A stretch of DNA of 64,000 nucleotides. Source: Mactromeris polynyma (taxonomy: Eukaryota > Mollusca > Bivalvia > Venerida > Mactridae). This document shows, in pieces, positions 6,995 to 20,984 of this stretch. A model generated the notes under the pieces. The model made no database searches. It was not told where the DNA came from and saw only the letters and a list, made by a program, of their open reading frames with translations. Within the stretch, counting starts at the first letter, position 1. Every line of letters starts with the position of its first letter. Where the stretch lies: the NCBI GenBank assembly GCA_032209605.1, contig JASFXZ010000117.1, positions 124,001-188,000 on the forward strand. Direction: 5' to 3'. The translations under genes and the position numbers were made by a program.

Positions 6995-9900
6995 TACTCG
7001 AATATACATAACGCACAATTTAACATAACATAAATAGCACATCAGAAATAAACACGTGACGTTCTTCAATAACAGTTCATTTTGTTTTTACATATATGTC
7101 AAGTGTTTTTCAGAGTTGCGTTACTCTCATATTGTGTATGTCGATTACATTGTTTACATCACTGCATTCTGACAGACGCGATATTGTCGGCAGGATACTG
7201 AATGAAATAAAAGCAAGAACAATGGATGGATTACATTTAAATGACCACGTGACGCAGATGAGTTTTTCTTCAAGCGTTGGCTTGAATGTGATCTATCGGC
7301 AAAAAGAATAACCTTCTAGGTATTGAACCGGTATATATTGCTACCTGATGAACGTTTGTGGTGAGGAGTATATATTTACAAACAATTACAAAAATAAAGA
7401 ATACCTCGGGTGAGAGTCGAACTGGTGCTTAACTTTTCAATAAATACATCTAAATACAGAACGTTTAACCGACTGAGTTATAGAGGCACACACCTAGTTT
7501 GGATTAAATAACTTGTTTTGTAGTCTGTGTTCCATAATAAACATGCCTTTGTCTATTTTCTGTATGCATACTAGGCATCGGTACGCTATTGCTGTGTACA
7601 ATTGTTGTATGCCACCGTATGTTGTATATGTATTGTACAAAGCCAAATGTAAATCTGAGTTACCATGCGGAATGATAACCAGACGTATGATGCACTAACC
7701 AGCGCTGCTATTAGTGAAAAGGTAACACTATATTGTAATAATAAACATAATTTATTCAGCAATTAAGACAAATACTCGAATATACATAACGCACAATTTA
7801 ACATAACATAAATAGCACATCAGAAATAAACACGTGACGTTCTTCAATAACAGTTCATTTTGTTTTTACATATATGTCAAGTGTTTCAGAGTTGCGTTAC
7901 TCTCATATTGTGTATGTCGATTACATTGTTTACATCACTGCATTCTGACAGACGCGATATTGTCGGCAGGATACTGAATGAAATAAAAGCAAGAACAATG
8001 GATGGATTACATTTAAATGACCACGTGACGCAGATGAGTTATTCTTCAAGCGTTGGCTTGAATGTGATCTATCGGCAAAAAGAATAACCTTCTGGGTATT
8101 GAACCGGTATATATTGCTACCTGATGAACGTTTGTGGTGAGGAGTATATATTTACAAACAATTACAAAAATAAAGAATACCTCGGGTGAGAGTCGAACTG
8201 GTGCTTAACTTTTCAATAAATACATCTAAATACAGAACGTTTAACCGACTGAGTTATAGAGGCACACACCTAGTTTGGATTAAATAACTTGTTTTGTAGT
8301 CTGTGTTCCATAATAAACATGCCTTTGTCTATTTTCTGTATGCATACTAGGCATCGGTACGCTATTGCTGTGTACAATTGTTGTATGCCACCGTATGTTG
8401 TATATGTATTGTACAAAGCCAAATGTAAATCTGAGTTACCATGCGGAATGATAACCAGACGTATGATGCACTAACCAGCGCTGCTATTAGTGAAAAGGTA
8501 ACACTATATTGTAATAATAAACATAATTTATTCAGCAATTAAGACAAATACTCGAATATACATAACGCACAATTTAACATAACATAAATAGCACATCAGA
8601 AATAAACACGTGACGTTCTTCAATAACAGTTCATTTTGTTTTTACATATATGTCAAGTGTTTTTCAGAGTTGCGTTACTCTCATATTGTGTATGTCGATT
8701 ACATTGTTTACATCACTGCATTCTGACAGACGCGATATTGTCGGCAGGATACTGAATGAAATAAAAGCAAGAACAATGGATGGATTACATTTAAATGACC
8801 ACGTGACGCAGATGAGTTATTCTTCAAGCGTTGGCTTGAATGTGATCTATCGGCAAAAAGAATAACCTTCTGGGTATTGAACCGGTATATATTGCTACCT
8901 GATGAACGTTTGTGGTGAGGAGTATATATTTACAAACAATTACAAAAATAAAGAATACCTTGGGTGAGAGTCGAACTGGTGCTTAACTTTTCAATAAATA
9001 CATCTAAATACAGAACGTTTAACCGACTGAGTTATAGAGGCACACACCTAGTTTGGATTAAATAACTTGTTTTGTAGTCTGTGTTCCATAATAAACATGC
9101 CTTTGTCTATTTTCTGTATGCATACTAGGCATCGGTACGCTATTGCTGTGTACAATTGTTGTATGCCACCGTATGTTGTATATGTATTGTACAAAGCCAA
9201 ATGTAAATCTGAGTTACCATGCGGAATGATAACCAGACGTATGATGCACTAACCAGCGCTGCTATTAGTGAAAAGGTAACACTATATTTAATAATAAACA
9301 TAATTTATTCAGCAATTAAGACAAATACTCGAATATACATAACGCACAATTTAACATAACATAAATAGCACATCAGAAATAAACACGTGACGTTCTTCAA
9401 TAACAGTTCATTTTGTTTTTACATATATGTCAAGTGTTTTTCAGAGTTGCGTTACTCTCATATTGTGTATGTCGATTACATTGTTTACATCACTGCATTC
9501 TGACAGACGCGATATTGTCGGCAGGATACTGATTGAAATAAAAGCAAGAACAATGGATGGATTACATTTAAATGACCACGTGACGCAGATGAGTTTTTCT
9601 TCAAGCGTTGGCTTGAATGTGATCTATCGGCAAAAAGAATAACCTTCTGGGTATTGAACCGGTATATATTGCTACCTGATGAACGTTTGTGGTGAGGAGT
9701 ATATATTTACAAACAATTACAAAAATAAAGAATACCTCGGGTGAGAGTCGAACTGGTGCTTAACTTTTCAATAAATACATCTAAATACAGAACGTTTAAC
9801 CGACTGAGTTATAGAGGCACACACCTAGTTTGGATTAAATAACTTGTTTTGTAGTCTGTGTTCCATAATAAACATGCCTTTGTCTATTTTCTGTATGCAT

Positions 9901-11657
9901 ACTAGGCATCGGTACGCTATTGCTGTGTACAATTGTTGTATGCCACCGTATGTTGTATATGTATTGTACAAAGCCAAATGTAAATCTGAGTTACCATGCG
10001 GAATGATAACCAGACGTATGATGCACTAACCAGCGCTGCTATTAGTGAAAAGGTAACACTATATTGTAATAATAAACATAATTTATTCAGCAATTAAGAC
10101 AAATACTCGAATATACATAACGCACAATTTAACATAACATAAATAGCACATCAGAAATAAACACGTGACGTTCTTCAATAACAGTTCATTTTGTTTTTAC
10201 ATATATGTCAAGTGTTTTTCAGAGTTGCGTTACTCTCATATTGTGTATGTCGATTACATTGTTTACATCACTGCATTCTGACAGACGCGATATTGTCGGC
10301 AGGATACTGAATGAAATAAAAGCAAGAACAATGGATGGATTACATTTAAATGACCACGTGACGCAGATGAGTTTTTCTTCAAGCGTTGGCTTGAATGTGA
10401 TATATCGGCAAAAAGAATAACCTTCTGGGTATTGAACCGGTATATATTGCTACCTGATGAACGTTTGTGGTGAGGAGTATATATTTACAAACAATTACAA
10501 AAATAAAGAATACCTCGGGTGAGAGTCGAACTGGTGCTTAACTTTTCAATAAATACATCTAAATACAGAACGTTTAACCGACTGAGTTATAGAGGCACAC
10601 ACCTAGTTTGGATTAAATAACTTGTTTTGTAGTCGGTGTTCCATAATAAACATGCCTTTGTCTATTTTCTGTATGCATACTAGGCATCGGTACGCTATTG
10701 CTGTGTACAATTGTTGTATGCCACCGTATGTTGTATATGTATTGTACAAAGCCAAATGTAAATCTGAGTTACCATGCGGAATGATAACCAGACGTATGAT
10801 GCACTAACCAGCGCTGCTATTAGTGAAAAGGTAACACTATATTGTAATAATAAACATAATTTATTCAGCAATTAAGACAAATACTCGAATATACATAACG
10901 CACAATTTAACATAACATAAATAGCACATCAGAAATAAACACGTGACGTTCTTCAATAACAGTTCATTTTGTTTTTACATATATGTCAAGTGTTTCAGAG
11001 TTGCGTTACTCTCATATTGTGTATGTCGATTACATTGTTTACATCACTGCATTCTGACAGACGCGATATTGTCGGCAGGATACTGAATGAAATAAAAGCA
11101 AGAACAATGGATGGATTACATTTAAATGACCACGTGACGCAGATGAGTTATTCTTCAAGCGTTGGCTTGAATGTGATCTATCGGCAAAAAGAATAACCTT
11201 CTGGGTATTGAACCGGTATATATTGCTACCTGATGAACGTTTGTGGTGAGGAGTATATATTTACAAACAATTACAAAAATAAAGAATACCTCGGGTGAGA
11301 GTCGAACTGGTGCTTAACTTTTCAATAAATACATCTAAATACAGAACGTTTAACCGACTGAGTTATAGAGGCACACACCTAGTTTGGATTAAATAACTTG
11401 TTTTGTAGTCTGTGTTCCATAATAAACATGCCTTTGTCTATTTTCTGTATGCATACTAGGCATCGGTACGCTATTGCTGTGTACAATTGTTGTATGCCAC
11501 CGTATGTTGTATATGTATTGTACAAAGCCAAATGTAAATCTGAGTTACCATGCGGAATGATAACCAGACGTATGATGCACTAACCAGCGCTGCTATTAGT
11601 GAAAAGGTAACACTATATTGTAATAATAAACATAATTTATTCAGCAATTAAGACAAA
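6995..11657 (+). repeat. Six-unit higher-order repeat, copy 1 (units 10-15)
   Basis: A 4,663-bp block followed directly by a second copy. Shared markers at constant offset are the A in unit 10 (7318), the T in unit 12 (8961), the 1-bp deletion near 9290 and the G in the second open frame of unit 14. Class order is L S L L L S in both copies. Private changes include N-to-I in unit 13 (the GATTGAAATA stretch near 9532). Starts of units 13-15: 9326, 10104, 10882. Confidence 0.85.
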
Positions 11658-14600
11658 TACTCGAATATACATAACGCACAATTTAACATAACATAAATAG
11701 CACATCAGAAATAAACACGTGACGTTCTTCAATAACAGTTCATTTTGTTTTTACATATATGTCAAGTGTTTTTCAGAGTTGCGTTACTCTCATATTGTGT
11801 ATGTCGATTACATTGTTTACATCACTGCATTCTGACAGACGCGATATTGTCGGCAGGATACTGAATGAAATAAAAGCAAGAACAATGGATGGATTACATT
11901 TAAATGACCACGTGACGCAGATGAGTTTTTCTTCAAGCGTTGGCTTGAATGTGATCTATCGGCAAAAAGAATAACCTTCTAGGTATTGAACCGGTATATA
12001 TTGCTACCTGATGAACGTTTGTGGTGAGGAGTATATATTTACAAACAATTACAAAAATAAAGAATACCTCGGGTGAGAGTCGAACTGGTGCTTAACTTTT
12101 CAATAAATACATCTAAATACAGAACGTTTAACCGACTGAGTTATAGAGGCACACACCTAGTTTGGATTAAATAACTTGTTTTGTAGTCTGTGTTCCATAA
12201 TAAACATGCCTTTGTCTATTTTCTGTATGCATACTAGGCATCGGTACGCTATTGCTGTGTACAATTGTTGTATGCCACCGTATGTTGTATATGTATTGTA
12301 CAAAGCCAAATGTAAATCTGAGTTACCATGCGGAATGATAACCAGACGTATGATGCACTAACCAGCGCTGCTATTAGTGAAAAGGTAACACTATATTGTA
12401 ATAATAAACATAATTTATTCAGCAATTAAGACAAATACTCGAATATACATAACGCACAATTTAACATAACATAAATAGCACATCAGAAATAAACACGTGA
12501 CGTTCTTCAATAACAGTTCATTTTGTTTTTACATATATGTCAAGTGTTTCAGAGTTGCGTTACTCTCATATTGTGTATGTCGATTACATTGTTTACATCA
12601 CTGCATTCTGACAGACGCGATATTGTCGGCAGGATACTGAATGAAATAAAAGCAAGAACAATGGATGGATTACATTTAAATGACCACGTGACGCAGATGA
12701 GTTATTCTTCAAGCGTTGGCTTGAATGTGATCTATCGGCAAAAAGAATAACCTTCTGGGTATTGAACCGGTATATATTGCTACCTGATGAACGTTTGTGG
12801 TGAGGAGTATATATTTACAAACAATTACAAAAATAAAGAATACCTCGGGTGAGAGTCGAACTGGTGCTTAACTTTTCAATAAATACATCTAAATACAGAA
12901 CGTTTAACCGACTGAGTTATAGAGGCACACACCTAGTTTGGATTAAATGACTTGTTTTGTAGTCGGTGTTCCATAATAAACATGCCTTTGTCTATTTTCT
13001 GTATGCATACTAGGCATCGGTACGCTATTGCTGTGTACAATTGTTGTATGCCACCGTATGTTGTATATGTATTGTACAAAGCCAAATGTAAATCTGAGTT
13101 ACCATGCGGAATGATAACCAGACGTATGATGCACTAACCAGCGCTGCTATTAGTGAAAAGGTAACACTATATTGTAATAATAAACATAATTTATTCAGCA
13201 ATTAAGACAAATACTCGAATATACATAACGCACAATTTAACATAACATAAATAGCACATCAGAAATAAACACGTGACGTTCTTCAATAACAGTTCATTTT
13301 GTTTTTACATATATGTCAAGTGTTTTTCAGAGTTGCGTTACTCTCATATTGTGTATGTCGATTACATTGTTTACATCACTGCATTCTGACAGACGCGATA
13401 TTGTCGGCAGGATACTGAATGAAATAAAAGCAAGAACAATGGATGGATTACATTTAAATGACCACGTGACGCAGATGAGTTTTTCTTCAAGCGTTGGCTT
13501 GAATGTGATCTATCGGCAAAAAGAATAACCTTCTGGGTATTGAACCGGTATATATTGCTACCTGATGAACGTTTGTGGTGAGGAGTATATATTTACAAAC
13601 AATTACAAAAATAAAGAATACCTTGGGTGAGAGTCGAACTGGTGCTTAACTTTTCAATAAATACATCTAAATACAGAACGTTTAACCGACTGAGTTATAG
13701 AGGCACACACCTAGTTTGGATTAAATAACTTGTTTTGTAGTCTGTGTTCCATAATAAACATGCCTTTGTCTATTTTCTGTATGCATACTAGGCATCGGTA
13801 CGCTATTGCTGTGTACAATTGTTGTATGCCACCGTATGTTGTATATGTATTGTACAAAGCCAAATGTAAATCTGAGTTACCATGCGGAATGATAACCAGA
13901 CGTATGATGCACTAACCAGCGCTGCTATTAGTGAAAAGGTAACACTATATTTAATAATAAACATAATTTATTCAGCAATTAAGACAAATACTCGAATATA
14001 CATAACGCACAATTTAACATAACATAAATAGCACATCAGAAATAAACACGTGACGTTCTTCAATAACAGTTCATTTTGTTTTTACATATATGTCAAGTGT
14101 TTTTCAGAGTTGCGTTACTCTCATATTGTGTATGTCGATTACATTGTTTACATCACTGCATTCTGACAGACGCGATATTGTCGGCAGGATACTGAATGAA
14201 ATAAAAGCAAGAACAATGGATGGATTACATTTAAATGACCACGTGACGCAGATGAGTTTTTCTTCAAGCGTTGGCTTGAATGTGATCTATCGGCAAAAAG
14301 AATAACCTTCTGGGTATTGAACCGGTATATATTGCTACCTGATGAACGTTTGTGGTGAGGAGTATATATTTACAAACAATTACAAAAATAAAGAATACCT
14401 CGGGTGAGAGTCGAACTGGTGCTTAACTTTTCAATAAATACATCTAAATACAGAACGTTTAACCGACTGAGTTATAGAGGCACACACCTAGTTTGGATTA
14501 AATAACTTGTTTTGTAGTCTGTGTTCCATAATAAACATGCCTTTGTCTATTTTCTGTATGCATACTAGGCATCGGTACGCTATTGCTGTGTACAATTGTT

Positions 14601-16320
14601 GTATGCCACCGTATGTTGTATATGTATTGTACAAAGCCAAATGTAAATCTGAGTTACCATGCGGAATGATAACCAGACGTATGATGCACTAACCAGCGCT
14701 GCTATTAGTGAAAAGGTAACACTATATTGTAATAATAAACATAATTTATTCAGCAATTAAGACAAATACTCGAATATACATAACGCACAATTTAACATAA
14801 CATAAATAGCACATCAGAAATAAACACGTGACGTTCTTCAATAACAGTTCATTTTGTTTTTACATATATGTCAAGTGTTTTTCAGAGTTGCGTTACTCTC
14901 ATATTGTGTATGTCGATTACATTGTTTACATCACTGCATTCTGACAGACGCGATATTGTCGGCAGGATACTGAATGAAATAAAAGCAAGAACAATGGATG
15001 GATTACATTTAAATGACCACGTGACGCAGATGAGTTTTTCTTCAAGCGTTGGCTTGAATGTGATCTATCGGCAAAAAGAATAACCTTCTGGGTATTGAAC
15101 CGGTATATATTGCTACCTGATGAACGTTTGTGGTGAGGAGTATATATTTACAAACAATTACAAAAATAAAGAATACCTCGGGTGAGAGTCGAACTGGTGC
15201 TTAACTTTTCAATAAATACATCTAAATACAGAACGTTTAACCGACTGAGTTATAGAGGCACACACCTAGTTTGGATTAAATAACTTGTTTTGTAGTCGGT
15301 GTTCCATAATAAACATGCCTTTGTCTATTTTCTGTATGCATACTAGGCATCGGTACGCTATTGCTGTGTACAATTGTTGTATGCCACCGTATGTTGTATA
15401 TGTATTGTACAAAGCCAAATGTAAATCTGAGTTACCATGCGGAATGATAACCAGACGTATGATGCACTAACCAGCGCTGCTATTAGTGAAAAGGTAACAC
15501 TATATTGTAATAATAAACATAATTTATTCAGCAATTAAGACAAATACTCGAATATACATAACGCACAATTTAACATAACATAAATAGCACATCAGAAATA
15601 AACACGTGACGTTCTTCAATAACAGTTCATTTTGTTTTTACATATATGTCAAGTGTTTCAGAGTTGCGTTACTCTCATATTGTGTATGTCGATTACATTG
15701 TTTACATCACTGCATTCTGACAGACGCGATATTGTCGGCAGGATACTGAATGAAATAAAAGCAAGAACAATGGATGGATTACATTTAAATGACCACGTGA
15801 CGCAGATGAGTTATTCTTCAAGCGTTGGCTTGAATGTGATCTATCGGCAAAAAGAATAACCTTCTGGGTATTGAACCGGTAAATATTGCTACCTGATGAA
15901 CGTTTGTGGTGAGGAGTATATATTTACAAACAATTACAAAAATAAAGAATACCTCGGGTGAGAGTCGAACTGGTGCTTAACTTTTCAATAAATACATCTA
16001 AATACAGAACGTTTAACCGACTGAGTTATAGAGGCACACACCTAGTTTGGATTAAATAACTTGTTTTGTAGTCTGTGTTCCATAATAAACATGCCTTTGT
16101 CTATTTTCTGTATGCATACTAGGCATCGGTACGCTATTGCTGTGTACAATTGTTGTATGCCACCGTATGTTGTATATGTATTGTACAAAGCCAAATGTAA
16201 ATCTGAGTTACCATGCGGAATGATAACCAGACGTATGATGCACTAACCAGCGCTGCTATTAGTGAAAAGGTAACACTATATTGTAATAATAAACATAATT
16301 TATTCAGCAATTAAGACAAA
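11658..16320 (+). repeat. Six-unit higher-order repeat, copy 2 (units 16-21)
   Basis: Unit starts: 11658, 12436, 13212, 13989, 14767, 15545. Markers match copy 1 at +4,663: A at 11981 (unit 16), T at 13624 (unit 18), the 1-bp deletion near 13953 and the G variant in unit 20. Differences since duplication include the G variant gained in unit 17, the Y-to-F class in unit 18 and an A in the TATATA tract of unit 21 (near 15881). Confidence 0.85.
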
Positions 16321-19300
16321 TACTCGAATATACATAACGCACAATTTAACATAACATAAATAGCACATCAGAAATAAACACGTGACGTTCTTCAATAACA
16401 GTTCATTTTGTTTTTACATATATGTCAAGTGTTTTTCAGAGTTGCGTTACTCTCATATTGTGTATGTCGATTACATTGTTTACATCACTGCATTCTGACA
16501 GACGCGATATTGTCGGCAGGATACTGAATGAAATAAAAGCAAGAACAATGGATGGATTACATTTAAATGACCACGTGACGCAGATGAGTTTTTCTTCAAG
16601 CGTTGGCTTGAATGTGATCTATCGGCAAAAAGAATAACCTTCTGGGTATTGAACCGGTATATATTGCTACCTGATGAACGTTTGTGGTGAGGAGTATATA
16701 TTTACAAACAATTACAAAAATAAAGAATACCTCGGGTGAGAGTCGAACTGGTGCTTAACTTTTCAATAAATACATCTAAATACAGAACGTTTAACCGACT
16801 GAGTTATAGAGGCACACACCTAGTTTGGATTAAATAACTTGTTTTGTAGTCTGTGTTCCATAATAAACATGCCTTTGTCTATTTTCTGTATGCATACTAG
16901 GCATCGGTACGCTATTGCTGTGTACAATTGTTGTATGCCACCGTATGTTGTATATGTATTGTACAAAGCCAAATGTAAATCTGAGTTACCATGCGGAATG
17001 ATAACCAGACGTATGATGCACTAACCAGCGCTGCTATTAGTGAAAAGGTAACACTATATTGTAATAATAAACATAATTTATTCAGCAATTAAGACAAATA
17101 CTCGAATATACATAACGCACAATTTAACATAACATAAATAGCACATCAGAAATAAACACGTGACGTTCTTCAATAACAGTTCATTTTGTTTTTACATATA
17201 TGTCAAGTGTTTTTCAGAGTTGCGTTACTCTCATATTGTGTATGTCGATTACATTGTTTACATCACTGCATTCTGACAGACGCGATATTGTCGGCAGGAT
17301 ACTGAATGAAATAAAAGCAAGAACAATGGATGGATTACATTTAAATGACCACGTGACGCAGATGAGTTTTTCTTCAAGCGTTGGCTTGAATGTGATCTAT
17401 CGGCAAAAAGAATAACCTTCTAGGTATTGAACCGGTATATATTGCTACCTGATGAACGTTTGTGGTGAGGAGTATATATTTACAAACAATTACAAAAATA
17501 AAGAATACCTCGGGTGAGAGTCGAACTGGTGCTTAACTTTTCAATAAATACATCTAAATACAGAACGTTTAACCGACTGAGTTATAGAGGCACACACCTA
17601 GTTTGGATTAAATAACTTGTTTTGTAGTCTGTGTTCCATAATAAACATGCCTTTGTCTATTTTCTGTATGCATACTAGGCATCGGTACGCTATTGCTGTG
17701 TACAATTGTTGTATGCCACCGTATGTTGTATATGTATTGTACAAAGCCAAATGTAAATCTGAGTTACCATGCGGAATGATAACCAGACGTATGATGCACT
17801 AACCAGCGCTGCTATTAGTGAAAAGGTAACACTATATTGTAATAATAAACATAATTTATTCAGCAATTAAGACAAATACTCGAATATACATAACGCACAA
17901 TTTAACATAACATAAATAGCACATCAGAAATAAACACGTGACGTTCTTCAATAACAGTTCATTTTGTTTTTACATATATGTCAAGTGTTTCAGAGTTGCG
18001 TTACTCTCATATTGTGTATGTCGATTACATTGTTTACATCACTGCATTCTGACAGACGCGATATTGTCGGCAGGATACTGAATGAAATAAAAGCAAGAAC
18101 AATGGATGGATTACATTTAAATGACCACGTGACGCAGATGAGTTTTTCTTCAAGCGTTGGCTTGAATGTGATCTATCGGCAAAAAGAATAACCTTCTGGG
18201 TATTGAACCGGTATATATTGCTACCTGATGAACGTTTGTGGTGAGGAGTATATATTTACAAACAATTACAAAAATAAAGAATACCTCGGGTGAGAGTCGA
18301 ACTGGTGCTTAACTTTTCAATAAATACATCTAAATACAGAACGTTTAACCGACTGAGTTATAGAGGCACACACCTAGTTTGGATTAAATAACTTGTTTTG
18401 TAGTCTGTGTTCCATAATAAACATGCCTTTGTCTATTTTCTGTATGCATACTAGGCATCGGTACGCTATTGCTGTGTACAATTGTTGTATGCCACCGTAT
18501 GTTGTATATGTATTGTACAAAGCCAAATGTAAATCTGAGTTACCATGCGGAATGATAACCAGACGTATGATGCACTAACCAGCGCTGCAATTAGTGAAAA
18601 GGTAACACTATATTGTAATAATAAACATAATTTATTCAGCAATTAAGACAAATACTCGAATATACATAACGCACAATTTAACATAACATAAATAGCACAT
18701 CAGAAATAAACACGTGACGTTCTTCAATAACAGTTCATTTTGTTTTTACATATATGTCAAGTGTTTTTCAGAGTTGCGTTACTCTCATATTGTGTATGTC
18801 GATTACATTGTTTACATCACTGCATTCTGACAGACGCGATATTGTCGGCAGGATACTGAATGAAATAAAAGCAAGAACAATGGATGGATTACATTTAAAT
18901 GACCACGTGACGCAGATGAGTTTTTCTTCAAGCGTTGGCTTGAATGTGATCTATCGGCAAAAAGAATAACCTTCTGGGTATTGAACCGGTATATATTGCT
19001 ACCTGATGAACGTTTGTGGTGAGGAGTATATATTTACAAACAATTACAAAAATAAAGAATACCTCGGGTGAGAGTCGAACTGGTGCTTAACTTTTCAATA
19101 AATACATCTAAATACAGAACGTTTAACCGACTGAGTTATAGAGGCACACACCTAGTTTGGATTAAATAACTTGTTTTGTAGTCGGTGTTCCATAATAAAC
19201 ATGCCTTTGTCTATTTTCTGTATGCATACTAGGCATCGGTACGCTATTGCTGTGTACAATTGTTGTATGCCACCGTATGTTGTATATGTATTGTACAAAG

Positions 19301-20984
19301 CCAAATGTAAATCTGAGTTACCATGCGGAATGATAACCAGACGTATGATGCACTAACCAGCGCTGCTATTAGTGAAAAGGTAACACTATATTGTAATAAT
19401 AAACATAATTTATTCAGCAATTAAGACAAATACTCGAATATACATAACGCACAATTTAACATAACATAAATAGCACATCAGAAATAAACACGTGACGTTC
19501 TTCAATAACAGTTCATTTTGTTTTTACATTTATGTCAAGTGTTTTTCAGAGTTGCGTTACTCTCATATTGTGTATGTCGATTACATTGTTTACATCACTG
19601 CATTCTGACAGACGCGATATTGTCGGCAGGATACTGAATGAAATAAAAGCAAGAACAATGGATGGATTACATTTAAATGACCACGTGACGCAGATGAGTT
19701 TTTCTTCAAGCGTTGGCTTGAATGTGATCTATCGGCAAAAAGAATAACCTTCTGGGTATTGAACCGGTATATATTGCTACCTGATGAACGTTTGTGGTGA
19801 GGAGTATATATTTACAAACAATTACAAAAATAAAGAATACCTCGGGTGAGAGTCGAACTGGTGCTTAACTTTTCAATAAATACATCTAAATACAGAACGT
19901 TTAACCGACTGAGTTATAGAGGCACACACCTAGTTTGGATTAAATAACTTGTTTTGTAGTCTGTGTTCCATAATAAACATGCCTTTGTCTATTTTCTGTA
20001 TGCATACTAGGCATCGGTACGCTATTGCTGTGTACAATTGTTGTATGCCACCGTATGTTGTATATGTATTGTACAAAGCCAAATGTAAATCTGAGTTATC
20101 ATGCGGAATGATAACCAGACGTATGATGCACTAACCAGCGCTGCTATTAGTGAAAAGGTAACACTATATTGTAATAATAAACATAATTTATTCAGCAATT
20201 AAGACAAATACTCGAATATACATAACGCACAATTTAACATAACATAAATAGCACATCAGAAATAAACACGTGACGTTCTTCAATAACAGTTCATTTTGTT
20301 TTTACATATATGTCAAGTGTTTCAGAGTTGCGTTACTCTCATATTGTGTATGTCGATTACATTGTTTACATCACTGCATTCTGACAGACGCGATCTGGTC
20401 GGCAGGATACTGAATGAAATAAAAGCAAGAACAATGGATGGATTACATTTAAATGACCACGTGACGCAGATGAGTTTTTCTTCAAGCGTTGGCTTGAATG
20501 TGATCTATCGGCAAAAAGAATAACCTTCTGGGTATTGAACCGGTATATATTGCTACCTGATGAACGTTTGTGGTGAGGAGTATATATTTACAAACAATTA
20601 CAAAAATAAAGAATACCTCGGGTGAGAGTCGAACTGGTGCTTATCTTTTCAATAAATACATCTAAATACAGAACGTTTAACCGACTGAGTTATAGAGGCA
20701 CACACCTAGTTTGGATTAAATAACTTGTTTTGTAGTCTGTGTTCCATAATAAACATGCCTTTGTCTATTTTCTGTATGCATACTAGGCATCGGTACGCTA
20801 TTGCTGTGTACAATTGTTGTATGCCACCGTATGTTGTATATGTATTGTACAAAGCCAAATGTAAATCTGAGTTACCATGCGGAATGATAACCAGACGTAT
20901 GATGCACTAACCAGCGCTGCTATTAGTGAAAAGGTAACACTATATTGTAATAATAAACATAATTTATTCAGCAATTAAGACAAA
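16321..20984 (+). repeat. Monomer block C: units 22-27
   Basis: Unit starts: 16321, 17099, 17877, 18653, 19431, 20209. Class order L L S L L S. Unit 23 has the unit-10 type A (near 17422) and unit 24 the A after CAGCGCTG (near 18589). Unit 26 carries two rare variants, T at 19530 and T at 20099, shared only with unit 81. Unit 27 carries the double change ATT to CTG (20395 and 20397) and a T at 20644 in the extra region of the tRNA-like element. Confidence 0.9.

Larger units (their letters stand above)
1..9325 (+). repeat. Monomer block A: units 1-12, partner of block G
   Basis: Unit starts: 1, 777, 1555, 2333, 3109, 3887, 4663, 5441, 6219, 6995, 7773, 8549. Class order S L L S L S L L S L S L. 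Diagnostic variants: C-to-G in the B box in unit 2 (1204); T at 1278 in unit 2; T at 2789 in unit 4; T at 5247 and G at 5333 in unit 7; A at 6931 in unit 9; A at 7318 in unit 10; T at 8961 and a 1-bp deletion near 9290 in unit 12. Those from unit 2 position 1278 onwards recur in units 61-71 at an offset of exactly 45,834 bp, apart from the unit 12 deletion. Confidence 0.93.
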
